Assembly: GCA_025201705.1 (NCBI GenBank)
Contig: MU617006.1
Location: 1 to 27,340 of the forward strand
Direction of reading: 5' to 3'
Source of the DNA: Dissophora ornata
Lineage: Eukaryota > Mortierellomycota > Mortierellomycetes > Mortierellales > Mortierellaceae
Length of the DNA stretch: 27,340 nt
Shown: positions 12,423-22,798 of the stretch, one piece after another
How positions within the stretch are numbered: the first letter of the stretch is position 1
How the letters are laid out: the number at the start of each line of letters is the position of its first letter
Made by a program: the position numbers and the translations under genes
Notes under the pieces: model-generated
Told to the model about the DNA's origin: nothing
The model's input: only the letters and a program-made list of their open reading frames with translations
Database searches by the model: none

Positions 12423-15400
12423 CTCTTCTTTGAGAAATGGCAATTCGCTAAACTGCACGCCTTCCATCTGTGCCCCGCTTAAATTAGCATCGAGAAGCGA
12501 TGCACTGCGAAGAATCACATTTCTCATATCCGCTCCCTGCAACTGAGCTGATTCAAATGCGCCATGACTCAGATCCGCCCCTGGAATCCGTATGCCTTGT
12601 AAATCAACCCCATTAAATTGCTCCCCTGATCTGATCAATATCGTGATCGCATTGGCCGCCGCTCTGCCCACCGTCTCGAGCTCTATCGTTTCTGCTTTCG
12701 ATCGCTCGATTACCGCCAGTAGCTGTTTCTTGAAGAGAGGCTCTTGTTGGACACACTCAGCCAAGAATTGCAGAATCGACGGCTCGCCCACAAAGCTCCT
12801 GCGCTAAAGGCGATTCGAGCACCGGCAATTCGATGGCGTCAATCACCTCCTTAATATCACCTCGGTTCTCAAAGCTAAACCCTGAATTGACGTTCCCTCG
12901 ACATGACGCTGTTGCTGTTGGCTCCGCCATCTTAGGTCCTTCTTCCCCTTTCTTATGTGGTTCAAATACCGCCCGTGCCAAACAGTACTCCAAAAGTGAT
13001 TGGTGGAGAAAACGGTACTGGTTGCCGCTGCGCTTCAAAGGACAGGCCTCACGTAAAAGCCTCGTCTCATCCTCTTGACCAAAGAACGCTTCTTTCCATA
13101 TTCCTTGATCCCGGAAAGACGAATACTCAACCACAGAACTACCCGATTGATTCTGGAAGATAGCCCTCGCCAAGTCTTTCAGATACACAATGCCTCTCTG
13201 TGTGAACCCTTCATCCAACAATCTTTTGAATGCTCTTCTGTCGTCTTTGTCTCCCACCTTCTCCATTAGTCGTTTTTTGTTTCGCTCCAGCCATTGCTGC
13301 ACAAACTGGTCATACAGTGCGACTCTAGTGATACGAGCCGCTGAGAGATTTTGCCCTGGATCCACCATGCCTGGCAAAACTTGCAACGACAAGGTCAACA
13401 TAAATGGGTTCATTACCAGCTCCCTCAATCCCGGAATCCGATCAAGTGCTTGCAAGTAGTCGTTGGTCTGCCACTGTGGATACTCCATGGGCACAAACTG
13501 CTCAATGTAATCCTTGATCTGATCCTTAGTAAACGGTGCAATAACCGCCTCTTGAAACAGGACCGACTCTGCTTGTTGGTTACGGTCTATTGGTTGGAAT
13601 AGATCCCGATAGTCGGAGCTAAGGTACTCGCTGCGGCAACTGATCACCATTTGAGCGCGCCATCCTCCTTGTAAATTCAGTCGATTGCTCTTGTACAAGT
13701 TGTGCGTCTGTCGACTCTCATCATACCCGTCGCAAATCAAGATCAAGTCGCGGTGGTCCTTCAGCTCTTGTATTTGATGGTCAGTGAACCCTTCGTCCTG
13801 TAGTTGTTTGGCCACCAGATTATGCTCGGGATTCGGGATAGCTGCCAATGTGATAAAGAGTGGGATCCGGCCAACATTTTTCTTGTAATTGCGCCATAGA
13901 TTGCATTCGAGCTCCTGATTAAAGGTTGATTTTCCAGCTCCAGAATCGCCCAGTACCAAAAACACCTTTCTTTCACTCCCAAGGAACTCTTCAATTTTAT
14001 CCATCAAAGGGAAAAGGGTGTCGTCTCTCGCTTTTAGGCTGGTCTTGGCTTGTGGAGAAATGTAAACAGATTTACTTCTCTCTTCTAATCGTCGAACTTT
14101 GAGTTGGCGCAAACGGGTTTCGGCGTCTGGATTGTTTTTTTTGAATGCGGTCAAGCAGGGACTTTGACAACAGCGAAGGCAAGGCGACATTTAATGGATG
14201 TGGGCTTGGACCTCCCTCTAGACACACTCGACAAAGCGCTTGCTTCTTGCCATCCCCATCCATTTCCAACTCCTGAAGCAGTGCCTTGGCGGCTATAGCG
14301 TTTAAATGAACTGATATGTTAGCATTTGAATACATGCCGTAGCCATTGCAACACTGTCAATAGTCTTCTTCATTATATTTCTTTCTCCACCTGGTACCTT
14401 GAGTTTCTCTTCCGGATGTAGCTGAAAGCTGCATCAGAATATCGAGGATTAACTGCTTGATGTTGGCATAATCGCCCCAGGCTTTGTCGTTTCGATACAT
14501 CTCCCCTAGAAATGCAACAGCGCTTGCACGGGAGTCGTCATCGCATTGACCATTGGAGGCGAGCTCTCCGAGACGCTGACATACTCCCCATTGAAAGGCG
14601 GGATCACGACGGCAAGGCGCTTCACAGGCCAGTCTCTTGAACTTGATGAGTTGGCCATTTCGAAGCAAGATATCTGCACCACGCAATGCCGGATACCAGG
14701 CACGTTTGCGACTAAAACTTAATCCTTCCTTGAGACACTCTAGAAACTATTGTCCGCTTTCAGCTACAGAGCTAACGTCCTCATACGCGCTTTTGGCTAC
14801 TGCAAAGACCTCGGCCGCTCCAGCAAACCCTTCTTGAATATGGTTCAAGCCTTCCACAAACTGGTTGAGGTCTAAGCCTTTCACTGCGCTCACCAACCCC
14901 GCAACTCCTTTGACCACTTTTCCTGTGCGCCGCTGCGTCGCTTGCCAGGGTGTTTCATCATCTGGGACGTACAGCAATGCCTGAGAGGCGTAGGCTGCTT
15001 GATAGACCAGGTGCGGGTCATTGTCTCCTTCAAGCCTATGCAAATGGGCTGCGAGAGGCGCGTGGAACTTTTCACGATCTAGACCCTTGACCTTGGTATC
15101 GGCCATAGCATCCAACACGCGTGACACCGCTAACGTTAATTGGTTGATGTAATCTGGCGACTGCTCGTGGGTCCTTCTTAAGCGCCTACTGATGAGCTCC
15201 AGTATCTTGACCAGATCATCGGCGTTCAGGTGACCGGGACAAGAGCGTTGGACCAGCTGTGCCAATCCCTCGAGTAGATCGAAATCCAGCAATTCTGAAC
15301 GCTCAATGCCATAGAACAACTGCTGGAGTAATTTTTGAAGTTTGTGTTTCTGGAGAACTGGGACCAGGCACACGACTTCTGCGACAACATTCGCATCCTT

Positions 15401-16269
15401 GAGTTCATCGTGAGTGAATTCCTTGAGCATGTTGATCGCCAGCATCTTCAACCTTTCATGCTCGTCTGTATCAAGTTCAACGGACTTTAGCCAGTCGCGC
15501 TCAGACTGATCGAGTGTGTCGTCGTTGAGTTGCTCAGGCTGCAAAAGGGCAAGGCAATGAACGAGCTGGGCTGTGTTCTCGAGACGCTCATCGACTTTTG
15601 GCAATTTGTTTATGGCAGGAGGCTGATCCATATCCTTTGCAAAGATGTGCGGAGGGATTGTTGCAATATCGTGGCTTGAGTTACCCTGAATCAGAGAACG
15701 AGGAGGAGGTGGAGTGGGAGGGGACACTGCGTGAACGACGGACGGAGACGCAGTAGGTTCTACGATGGGACCCGCAGAGGGGTTTGCAGAGGAATCTGCA
15801 GCCGGAGGCGAGTTGACGTTGTTGGAAGGAGAGGGCGATTGGCTTGGCAACTGATCACGTCCTCTGTAACATATTGAATTTGCAGCATCGTAGTATGGTT
15901 AGAGCTACGACTCTTGATCATCTAGCAAAGAATATTGTTGTCGCTTACATACCCCCATTTTTCTTCATTCTTGTAGCTGGCTTGTGCTTTGCTGCGACAC
16001 CCCAAGCTGTCCAACAGCTTGCCGAGTTCAGAATAAATAGTCGCGATCTCATTGCACAGGGCTCGATCCTGAGTGCGTGAGGACAAAACGTAGGCCTTTC
16101 TCACGGATGTTCTTATGCGAGCTAGGGCTTTTTCTGCGTCATTGCAAAGCCCCAGAGCCAGCTCAGGACTCTGTGCTATGCGTGCGTTCTCCAAATGGGG
16201 AATGGCAAGATCCAACGCCGATTGTGGCGTGAGAACGCTTCTCCATGGTGAAAGCGGATTACTGAGCAT

Positions 16270-17788
16270 ATCGCATATCGACTTCTGATCACCAGCTTGC
16301 TTCTTTTTTCTAATTTTTTTTCTGCCCTTGTTCCTAACTATCCGAGAATGGATTTGATGGCAGTATTAGCGACTCTGAAGTCAAGCGCCGGAAGGCTGGA
16401 GTAACCAGAGAGCGCACTAAACACTTGATGAACACGACTGGGATATAGATTTGTATGCAGAAAAATGATACGATGCGACTCTGAGGCTATGATGTCTAAT
16501 GCTCAGTGCCCGTCATCGAACAGGCTGGTTTGGCGGTCATTTTACAGATGCATATGGAGCGCTTCTCAAGGACTGCCATGGAGTACTAGCTCACCTCAAA
16601 TACAAATCTTCGTTCGTGTTGTTCAAAACGGTCGGCACAGGACCAACGCAACAAGGTCGTTGAGCAGAGTAATGCTCTTCACTTCTAGCAGAGATGACTG
16701 TTGTCAAACGTAAAGAGTCATTATCCACCGCACACACACACACACACACACCTAAACTACGTACACTCTTACCACAGCCGTTCTAAAACAATCACTGGCT
16801 CGAACAGCCAGATTCAGGAATGGACAGGAATATGTTATTGCGGATTACCTACGACGGCTATTGCACTGTGCTTAGTCAGGTCCTGTCAACAGGCGTGAGG
16901 TCCAAAGTGAAGATAGAAAGAAAGATATTCGAGAAGGATATGTGACAGTCCCCCTGGGATTGACTTGTCGTGGGTGTAGCAGCGGAAAAGTTGGAGAAAG
17001 GGATGAAAGAGACATTTCTCCCCATTGTTGAAGAACCTTTTTTGTTGGGCTCTCTTTGAAAAAGGACAGTCGTATGAAACTTCGACGTTTGCCCTCGGCC
17101 TTGTCCGCCATCAACAACAGAACCTCATGCAATCCGTCGTGGCCCGTTTTTCTCATGCTTCTTGGAGTCCATATCGTTCCGAGTCATACAATGTGGCCGA
17201 AATCGTACATTAGGACACTGTTTTTATTTTCAAGCCGTATGTGGGAAGTGTGGCAGTGCAGAGCGGGAAGAAGTGGGAAAACATACAGCGTGCACAGTTC
17301 CCGGACACACCATGGCAGCAGGCGGAGATAAAACATTTCAAGGATTCATATTTGTAACGGTCAGCACGTTTGGAAGCATTAACAGAGTTGGTTTCTTTGG
17401 CATTATTTCATCTCTCGCCTTTCAATATCCGTACCGCTGTTGCGCGGAGGGTAGGTGGGGGAGATTTGCATCGAGTCAATAGCTCTTCGACAGTCGTATT
17501 TGTTTAATATTCCTCTGCCGTTTGTAGGCGACCCATGGCAAATGTAGATCCTGATCGTAACGGAGAATATATGTATCGTATTATCGACGAAAAGCGCTGA
17601 GAAAGCAAGGGGATCGTCACATCGACCGTCGCGTTGTCAACGGCGCGTAGGGTGCTTGCGGCCTATTTGAATGCTCTTTGTCGCGGCCAAGGATGGCATC
17701 CACGATATTCATAGCTGGAACCAATGCAGCCTTGCATGGAAAATCAGTTCATAGTCTAGTCATCACTCCACATCGGCCTCCATCCTCT
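16270..17788. other. gene-poor stretch upstream of the NLR-like gene
   Basis: The first few hundred bases should hold the promoter of the NLR-like gene. Short open frames occur on both strands, but none has a recognisable domain, a good start context or supporting splice structure. I found no tRNA or rRNA. Confidence 0.45.
16731..16750. repeat. (CA)10 microsatellite
   Basis: Ten perfect CA dinucleotides lie in non-coding sequence upstream of the NLR-like gene. Confidence 0.95.
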
Positions 17789-18022
17789 CTAGTTTTTCTC
17801 TTCTTTTCTGATTGTCGTCGTCATAATAAAATGAGCAAACTGTGCAGGATACAACTCGTGCAGGTTGCAAACCAAGAGTATCCTTAAGAGCAAGTCCTCC
17901 ACAGACTTTTCAAAGGGTCCACACTCCAGGTCGCGATCGTACACCATACTGACTCTGTCCAGGGTCTTCCCAAACGTGCTCGAGAGGAGCGCACAATCAC
18001 TCCACGTGTCTTGGCAGGGCAC
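17789..18022 (-). CDS. possible small coding segment, unknown
   Basis: This open frame of 77 codons has codon use resembling the real genes of the window (many CTC, CTG, GAC and GAG) and an amphipathic, well-mixed composition (for example TFGKTLDRVSMVYDRDLECG). It could be an exon of an unrecognised gene or a decayed one, since other minus-strand open frames lie at 18232-18606 and 18570-18776. I could not join them into one model with clear splice sites and recognise no family. Treat as weak. Confidence 0.2.
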   Translation of the reverse strand: MPCQDTWSDCALLSSTFGKTLDRVSMVYDRDLECGPFEKSVEDLLLRILLVCNLHELYPAQFAHFIMTTTIRKEEKN

Positions 18023-19303
18023 AGCATTTTATCAGAAACAACAGAACCTGTGTACTTGTGGCCCGTGTTTCTTTTTTCGCGCATACATTGGGTAGACTGT
18101 TAATAATTCCAAAACCATCTTGTTACATCGCATTCCCTTGGTAGAGATCGCACATGCACTCCATTTGCCTTTGTTCTGGACTATCATTCTTTCTGTTCCC
18201 TTCAAATGTGTTTGAACTTTCATGTCTTGTATCAAATGCATGTTTCCCTACAACGAGGTCCCCTGACAACGATCTGATACAGGCACTTCACTCCGCTTTC
18301 ATTAGTTGTCACGATGGAATCTCGCCTAGCCATATGCGTGCCTTGGCTTTCGGTCCCAATCTGCCGCGAAAAAATAGACCGCTGCCTACATATCCACAGC
18401 CAGCGCTCTCTTTCAGTTCTGGGCCGTGATACCATTGTCAACTCTTTAGCACTTTCCAAACTGTGGTATGTGCTCTGGGTCACGTAGCCCTCCAGGTCCT
18501 CTCTCCAGAAAGTCCAAACACGCGTTCGGCGATTCTGTTGTGCTTTCAAACTTACTGCGTCCTGGCGCACTATATGTTTACCGCGATCACAAGGCAGCTT
18601 GGGCATGATTGACGTTTTCTATTCATACACTGGCCTTCCAACTCAAAGACTTGCGTAATGTGGTCTCTCCTGCTCCTAGTCTCGGAAGATTGCCCCTTCT
18701 CACCCTCTTGAGAACCTACTCGGAGCTGCCTAACCCACTGTCGGGTATCATTGCGCCTCTTCAACCTGCAGCACACCGAACCGTCGACAGGATAGAGCCC
18801 CTGCGACCACTACTGAAAGTTGCTCATCAACTCCCCCGAATATCAGTCAATGACCCTCTGGATCCACACGCTCTCCCTCCGTCAGAGACCTTCTTGGTCA
18901 CACCACTCTACTGGTGGATACAACCGCTCCTTCCCCCACGAGACTATACCTGATTCGCGGCGGGAGAAGTCTTCTGGTATGACCCTTCAAACAAGACAAA
19001 TCTCCATCCGCAACATTACTATGATATGTAAGGCGTACTTCTAAAGTAGACCTGCCACGCGAGTGTGAGATGCAAAAACGCGTCAACAAAATAAAATTGT
19101 GGCTGTGCCATGAATTTTTAGCCGGTCTCATAGACACCACTCCCTTCTTCAGGAACTAGAAAAATGGTAGCTTGCATTTCTTTGCAAAACATGTAGTGCT
19201 ATATTCAGCCCAATTACTACGTTTTTAATATTCGACACGTACACTTTACGGCTATATTCATCAACATATCCGTCGGTCCTTTGAGCAATCAGACCGTGAC
19301 TCT
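18023..19303. other. stretch without a supported gene
   Basis: There are several short open frames on both strands but no domain or motif that I recognise. The part nearest 19303 should carry the 3' UTR of the acyltransferase gene. Confidence 0.4.
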
Positions 19304-22300
19304 CTAATCATAATTGGTGACATCATGCAGCCTCATCACCTCATTCCAATCCTTTCTTCTCCTTCTCTTGATAGAGAAGTAACTTCCTGACAATCGACCG
19401 AACCATCCACTGTTCTCCTTTCTTGTCCTGTTCTCTCGCGCCAATTCCTCAGGATCCTCTGGCAGTTTCAAGTACTGGACCGCAAATTCATGTACGCGTC
19501 CCGCCAGCTCACGACGGCAGTCCTGCAACGAGAACATTGTGTCCTCAGTCATGACCATAAGGCGGAGCAGCGATAGCATCGATTTCGCGTTGTGGATCAA
19601 ATCCTCAAGCCATCGAATGGTACTAAAAAAAAAATAACGAACAAGATGGAATATGAAAAGAATAAAGTCCCGCAAGGGCAATTTTAGGATTGTCATACAA
19701 GATAAAACTGACAGAAAAAAAAATCGCTTTCGGTGTATATAACCAAAGTCAAAAAAAAAAAAAAAAAAAAACTTACAGCCACATCAGGATAATGATGCCA
19801 GGTCCAGTGATGAGTGCGATGGGCAAGGTCATAAGGACCCAGAAGCCCCAGATCACGGGCAAGAAGAAGGTGGCGATCATCAGCTTGTACTGTGCAATCT
19901 CGTCCAGATTGTCTTCCAGCGGTCCCTTTCTGCGGATCTGTCTCTCCTGGTATCTAGTTGATAAATATAATGGCGAGCAGAAACGTCGGCAACGCAAGGT
20001 TAATACCTGTTTCAACAGTGACAAAAAAAAATCTCCCCTCGTGCAATGAGAACTAAAAAAAGGAGAAGGGACACATACTTGACAGCGATAAAAACAGGGG
20101 CCCAGAGGAGGAGTCCGGGGATACTGATGAATGACAACAAGCAAGCTAACAGGAATCGCTGGAATAGCTTAACAAGGAGGACTTTCACTGGAGGCTTTCC
20201 CTGTTGGATGCGATAATCCTTGAGATGGTAGAAATCCAGCTGATCTTGATATTCCTATATTATACACACCAAAGAACCACAGACATGGGCACAAAGGAAT
20301 ATTAGAACACCTGAAAAAAAAAAACTAGCGAGACAGCCCCCGCGCATTACGTGTTACTCCAAGAACAGATGTGAAGACTTACGGCGAGGTCCTGCGCAAG
20401 ATCATCAATTCGTTTCACGGTCTCTGCGCTCATCTTGACTTGCTGCTTCATGTCCAAAGAATCTTCTGTTTTCAAAGTCTCAAGTCCACCCTCTCCTAGA
20501 TTCGCTCCTTCCGCGACCGGCACAGCCTTGGCATCCACAGCTTCCTGTTTATGCTGATTAAACGCCGCGACGAACTTCCTCGTCAGCCTAACATACTGTC
20601 CCAACGAAATCCTGGTTCCTAAATCTCCTGCATACAACTTTCTAGCCGTATGACCAATCCGCACGGTCTGCCAATCCTGTGCATGCAACAAGGTCGATCG
20701 CACAGTGTTCTCCAACAAGTCGGTCAATTTACGGATCGCCTCCGTTCGTTCTTCTTTGTTGGCCGAGAAGAGTTTAGGATCCTGTTGAGGCGTCAGGAGA
20801 ATGGGTGAATGGAACGTAACGACGACGTCGGAACGGAATTTCTCGCGGTGAAGGTAGTTGATAGACGCGGTCATCAATGTCAACGAGAAATCGGGTTTGT
20901 CCTGGTATCGGGATAGCGTCTGATAAGACGTGAAGGTCGTCATTCCCCGCGGAGTTGAAGAAAGCGTGAGTGAGCTCTTTTTAAATTTCCAATGACAAAT
21001 TACCATTCCAGACAAAAGTCATGGGGGAGGCTGTACGAATTTTTTTTCCCACTTACATCACTGGCAATCATGGCAACACCGGCCTTGAATGGTGCAAGCT
21101 GCGAATGGTATCTGGAAATACCCTCTGGGAACATGCTTAATTTCCATTGCGTTGTGGAATGGAAGGTGTTTTAAGTTAGGTTGTTAGGTTTTTTTTTTTG
21201 TTCATAGAGATGGAGGTGCATGGGCCATCATGCAAACAGAAATAAAAATATGAAATCCACAAAACTTCATGTTCATCTCTTTCATATGCCTTTGCATGAG
21301 ATGAACACAACCCCACACAGTCTTCACACAGGTGCATAACTAAATATATCAATTCCTCCAGAGTCCAAAAATACAAAGAACGTTTGGGGTGGGGGTGGGG
21401 GGTGGGGAAGGAGGGGCTGTGGGTCTTTGCAGTATACCTCCAGATTTTCTCAGCATCACTTACCACACGCAGCTTCCAGTTCCCAAGCTATCAATCAAAG
21501 CGCCCATGGCATCTGTATTGTCGACCTTCTGATTATCATAATCCTTTCGGCGCTTGATGGGAATCGTGCCGGCGTTCTTGATGACATAGCTACAATCGCT
21601 CAAAAACAAGTAACGGCAACAACAACAATAATAACAACAAAAAGAAAGGTTAATTTGTGGTTTCCCGAAAGGCCATAATCGGATGGGAAGAGATGATGAT
21701 GATGATAGACAGACACAATTGCAGAGATGATAGAAACACAATAATACAGCGAGCACAAACAAACGCATACTTGAAAACGCCAGGCTTGTGCCAGAACGTG
21801 TCCTTGGCTGTCAAGCGGACCATGCTCCTGATCTTGGGTGGCACCGTCGACAGGATCGCGATGGCATCTGTCAAGCTGTTGCTATGGTTCGCCACTAATG
21901 AGATGACAGACAGAACACCGAAACGAATTTATTAGTCCCGATCTACAGAAAATTAACCTTGGGTGACATAATGCAGGGTCGTCAACGTCGCCGCTGCTTC
22001 CGGTTCTCTTTCGAAAATGAAATAAGAAAAGGACGTTACCAAGGATGGCCGGATAGCCGTCTGGTGCGATATTTTCGGTTCCCTCGACTTCGACATTGCT
22101 GTAAAACGAATGGAGGCATGTCTTGAAAAAGAATTGAATGGCGCGGTACATGGGCGGCGGCACATTCGCGGCAGGCTTGTGGACACTCGAAGTATCGTCG
22201 GAGCTGTCGCTGCCAGTGCTGCTAGAGTCGTGGTTATTATTATTGTCGTTGGTGAGGGTATGAGTGTCGCTATTATTGGAGATGCCATTCGTGTCAGTAG

Positions 22301-22370
22301 CGGTGCTGCCGTTGGTTTGGCTCTTCGTGTGGCCGTTCGAGCCGTCGGCCCGATTTCTGAGGTTGGCCAT
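19304..22370 (-). CDS. glycerol-3-phosphate acyltransferase, SCT1/GPT2-like (PlsC domain)
   Basis: This enzyme family performs the first acylation of glycerolipid synthesis on glycerol-3-phosphate or DHAP at the ER membrane. Eight minus-strand exons give 641 residues: 22040-22370, 21771-21894, 21464-21589, 21057-21135, 20383-20976, 20079-20254, 19777-19953 and 19304-19622. All junctions keep frame. A Ser/Thr/Asn-rich head (about 1-65) precedes the PlsC domain. The H-to-D catalytic block is NHSNSLTDA (H114, D120, five residues between, as in fungal SCT1/GPT2), followed by KNAGTIPIKR (156-165) and FPEGISR (196-202). Two long hydrophobic stretches near 440-475 and 495-540 are the expected C-terminal membrane segments. 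The exon 4/5 join (intron 20977-21056) is the least certain. Which acceptor, G3P or DHAP, is preferred cannot be read from sequence. The gene is divergent from dihydroxyacetone kinase. Confidence 0.88.
21386..21416 (+). other. G-quadruplex-type G-tract cluster in acyltransferase intron 3
   Basis: Runs of 4, 5, 6, 4 and 4 G are separated by one T each and then by a short AAGGA spacer. This lies in the 328-nt intron, the longest in the window, on the strand that is template for the acyltransferase transcript. Confidence 0.75.
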
Positions 22371-22798
22371 TTGAGCAAGCAAATGCGAATCTTTCTTGTA
22401 TCGTTCTTTTCTTCTTCCAAGGGGCACTGGGGGTGAGGGTGAGGGGGATGCAGGGGGACGAACGAATGAAAGAAGGAAGGAGGAAGGGAGAAAAGAGAGC
22501 GATGGATCGAAGTTAGAGATAAAGGGTTTAAAACACCATGAATGGTACATGGATCGACTGCACGACACACTGAGTCCGTTCAAATCATGTGCAAGCATCG
22601 CGGCACGCTCCTCGACGCGTCGCACTCGAATCCCCTCCATCAGCATTCCACACCATCACGGCATCACCTCCTTCTCATTGTCCTCCATCTTGACATCTGC
22701 TAGGCCCGATCACGCAACTGTTCCCAGCCAGGCTTAAAATACGCGCAGGACCTCCTCCTTTCTCTCACTAGCCCATTCAAGCAATCCCCTGAAAAAGA
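22371..22798. promoter_or_regulatory. shared divergent upstream region of acyltransferase and dihydroxyacetone kinase genes
   Basis: The start codons are 428 bp apart and face away from each other. A G-rich cluster at 22429-22457 (tracts of 5, 3, 5 and 5 G with loops of 3, 3 and 5) fits a four-tract quadruplex on the plus strand, probably within the 5' UTR region of the acyltransferase gene. The kinase side is pyrimidine-rich just before its ATG (context AAAGAATGAC). No clear TATA box is seen. Confidence 0.55.

Larger units (their letters stand above)
10289..16269 (-). pseudogene. NLR-like NACHT/pentapeptide/WD40 protein gene, disrupted
   Basis: Fungal NLR-like proteins couple a recognition repeat domain to a NACHT nucleotide switch and act in self/non-self or immune-type signalling; no role is shown for this one. 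Exon 1 is 15953-16269 (105 residues, helical, TPR-like), exon 2 is 14398-15863 and exon 3 starts at 14292; introns are 15864-15952 and 14293-14397. Exon 2 has a Pro/Ser linker and a long helical region. The NACHT domain has Walker A GDSGAGKST (about 13924-13950) and Walker B LILICDGYDE (about 13717-13746). Pentapeptide-like A(D/N)LxG repeats occupy about 12450-12617, then come WD40 repeats and a 40-residue tail. Four lesions are seen: TAG at 14747-14749, A8 at about 14135-14142 (+1), a frameshift near 12790-12800, and TAG at 11751-11753. Coding character continues across each, so decay is recent, or some lesions are assembly errors in this gapped region. Confidence 0.82.

Noticed and set aside
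10636..12482. Long plus-strand open frames with repeated CGGNLRFQHPTAAL-type peptide
   Set aside because: They are antisense shadows of the WD40 array. The 126-nt repeat period keeps several frames free of stops, and the protein-like repetition simply mirrors the minus-strand WD40 units.
14747..14749. Programmed readthrough at the TAG in the NLR-like gene
   Set aside because: The codon is preceded by CAA, but the following bases (TTT CTA) do not match the known CAA-TAG-CAR-YYA readthrough context, and three other lesions occur in the same gene.
19751..19771. Long A run as a poly(A) tail of a retro-inserted element
   Set aside because: It lies within intron 7 of the acyltransferase gene just beyond a GTAAGT donor (minus strand), with no target-site duplication or retro-element sequence beside it; a simple homopolymer is the plainer reading.
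22371..22646. N-terminal extension of the acyltransferase to an ATG at 22646
   Set aside because: The extra sequence is a Ser/Pro/Leu-rich translation of a pyrimidine-rich leader containing the G-tract complement; the ATG at 22370 (CAAATGGCC) fits better.
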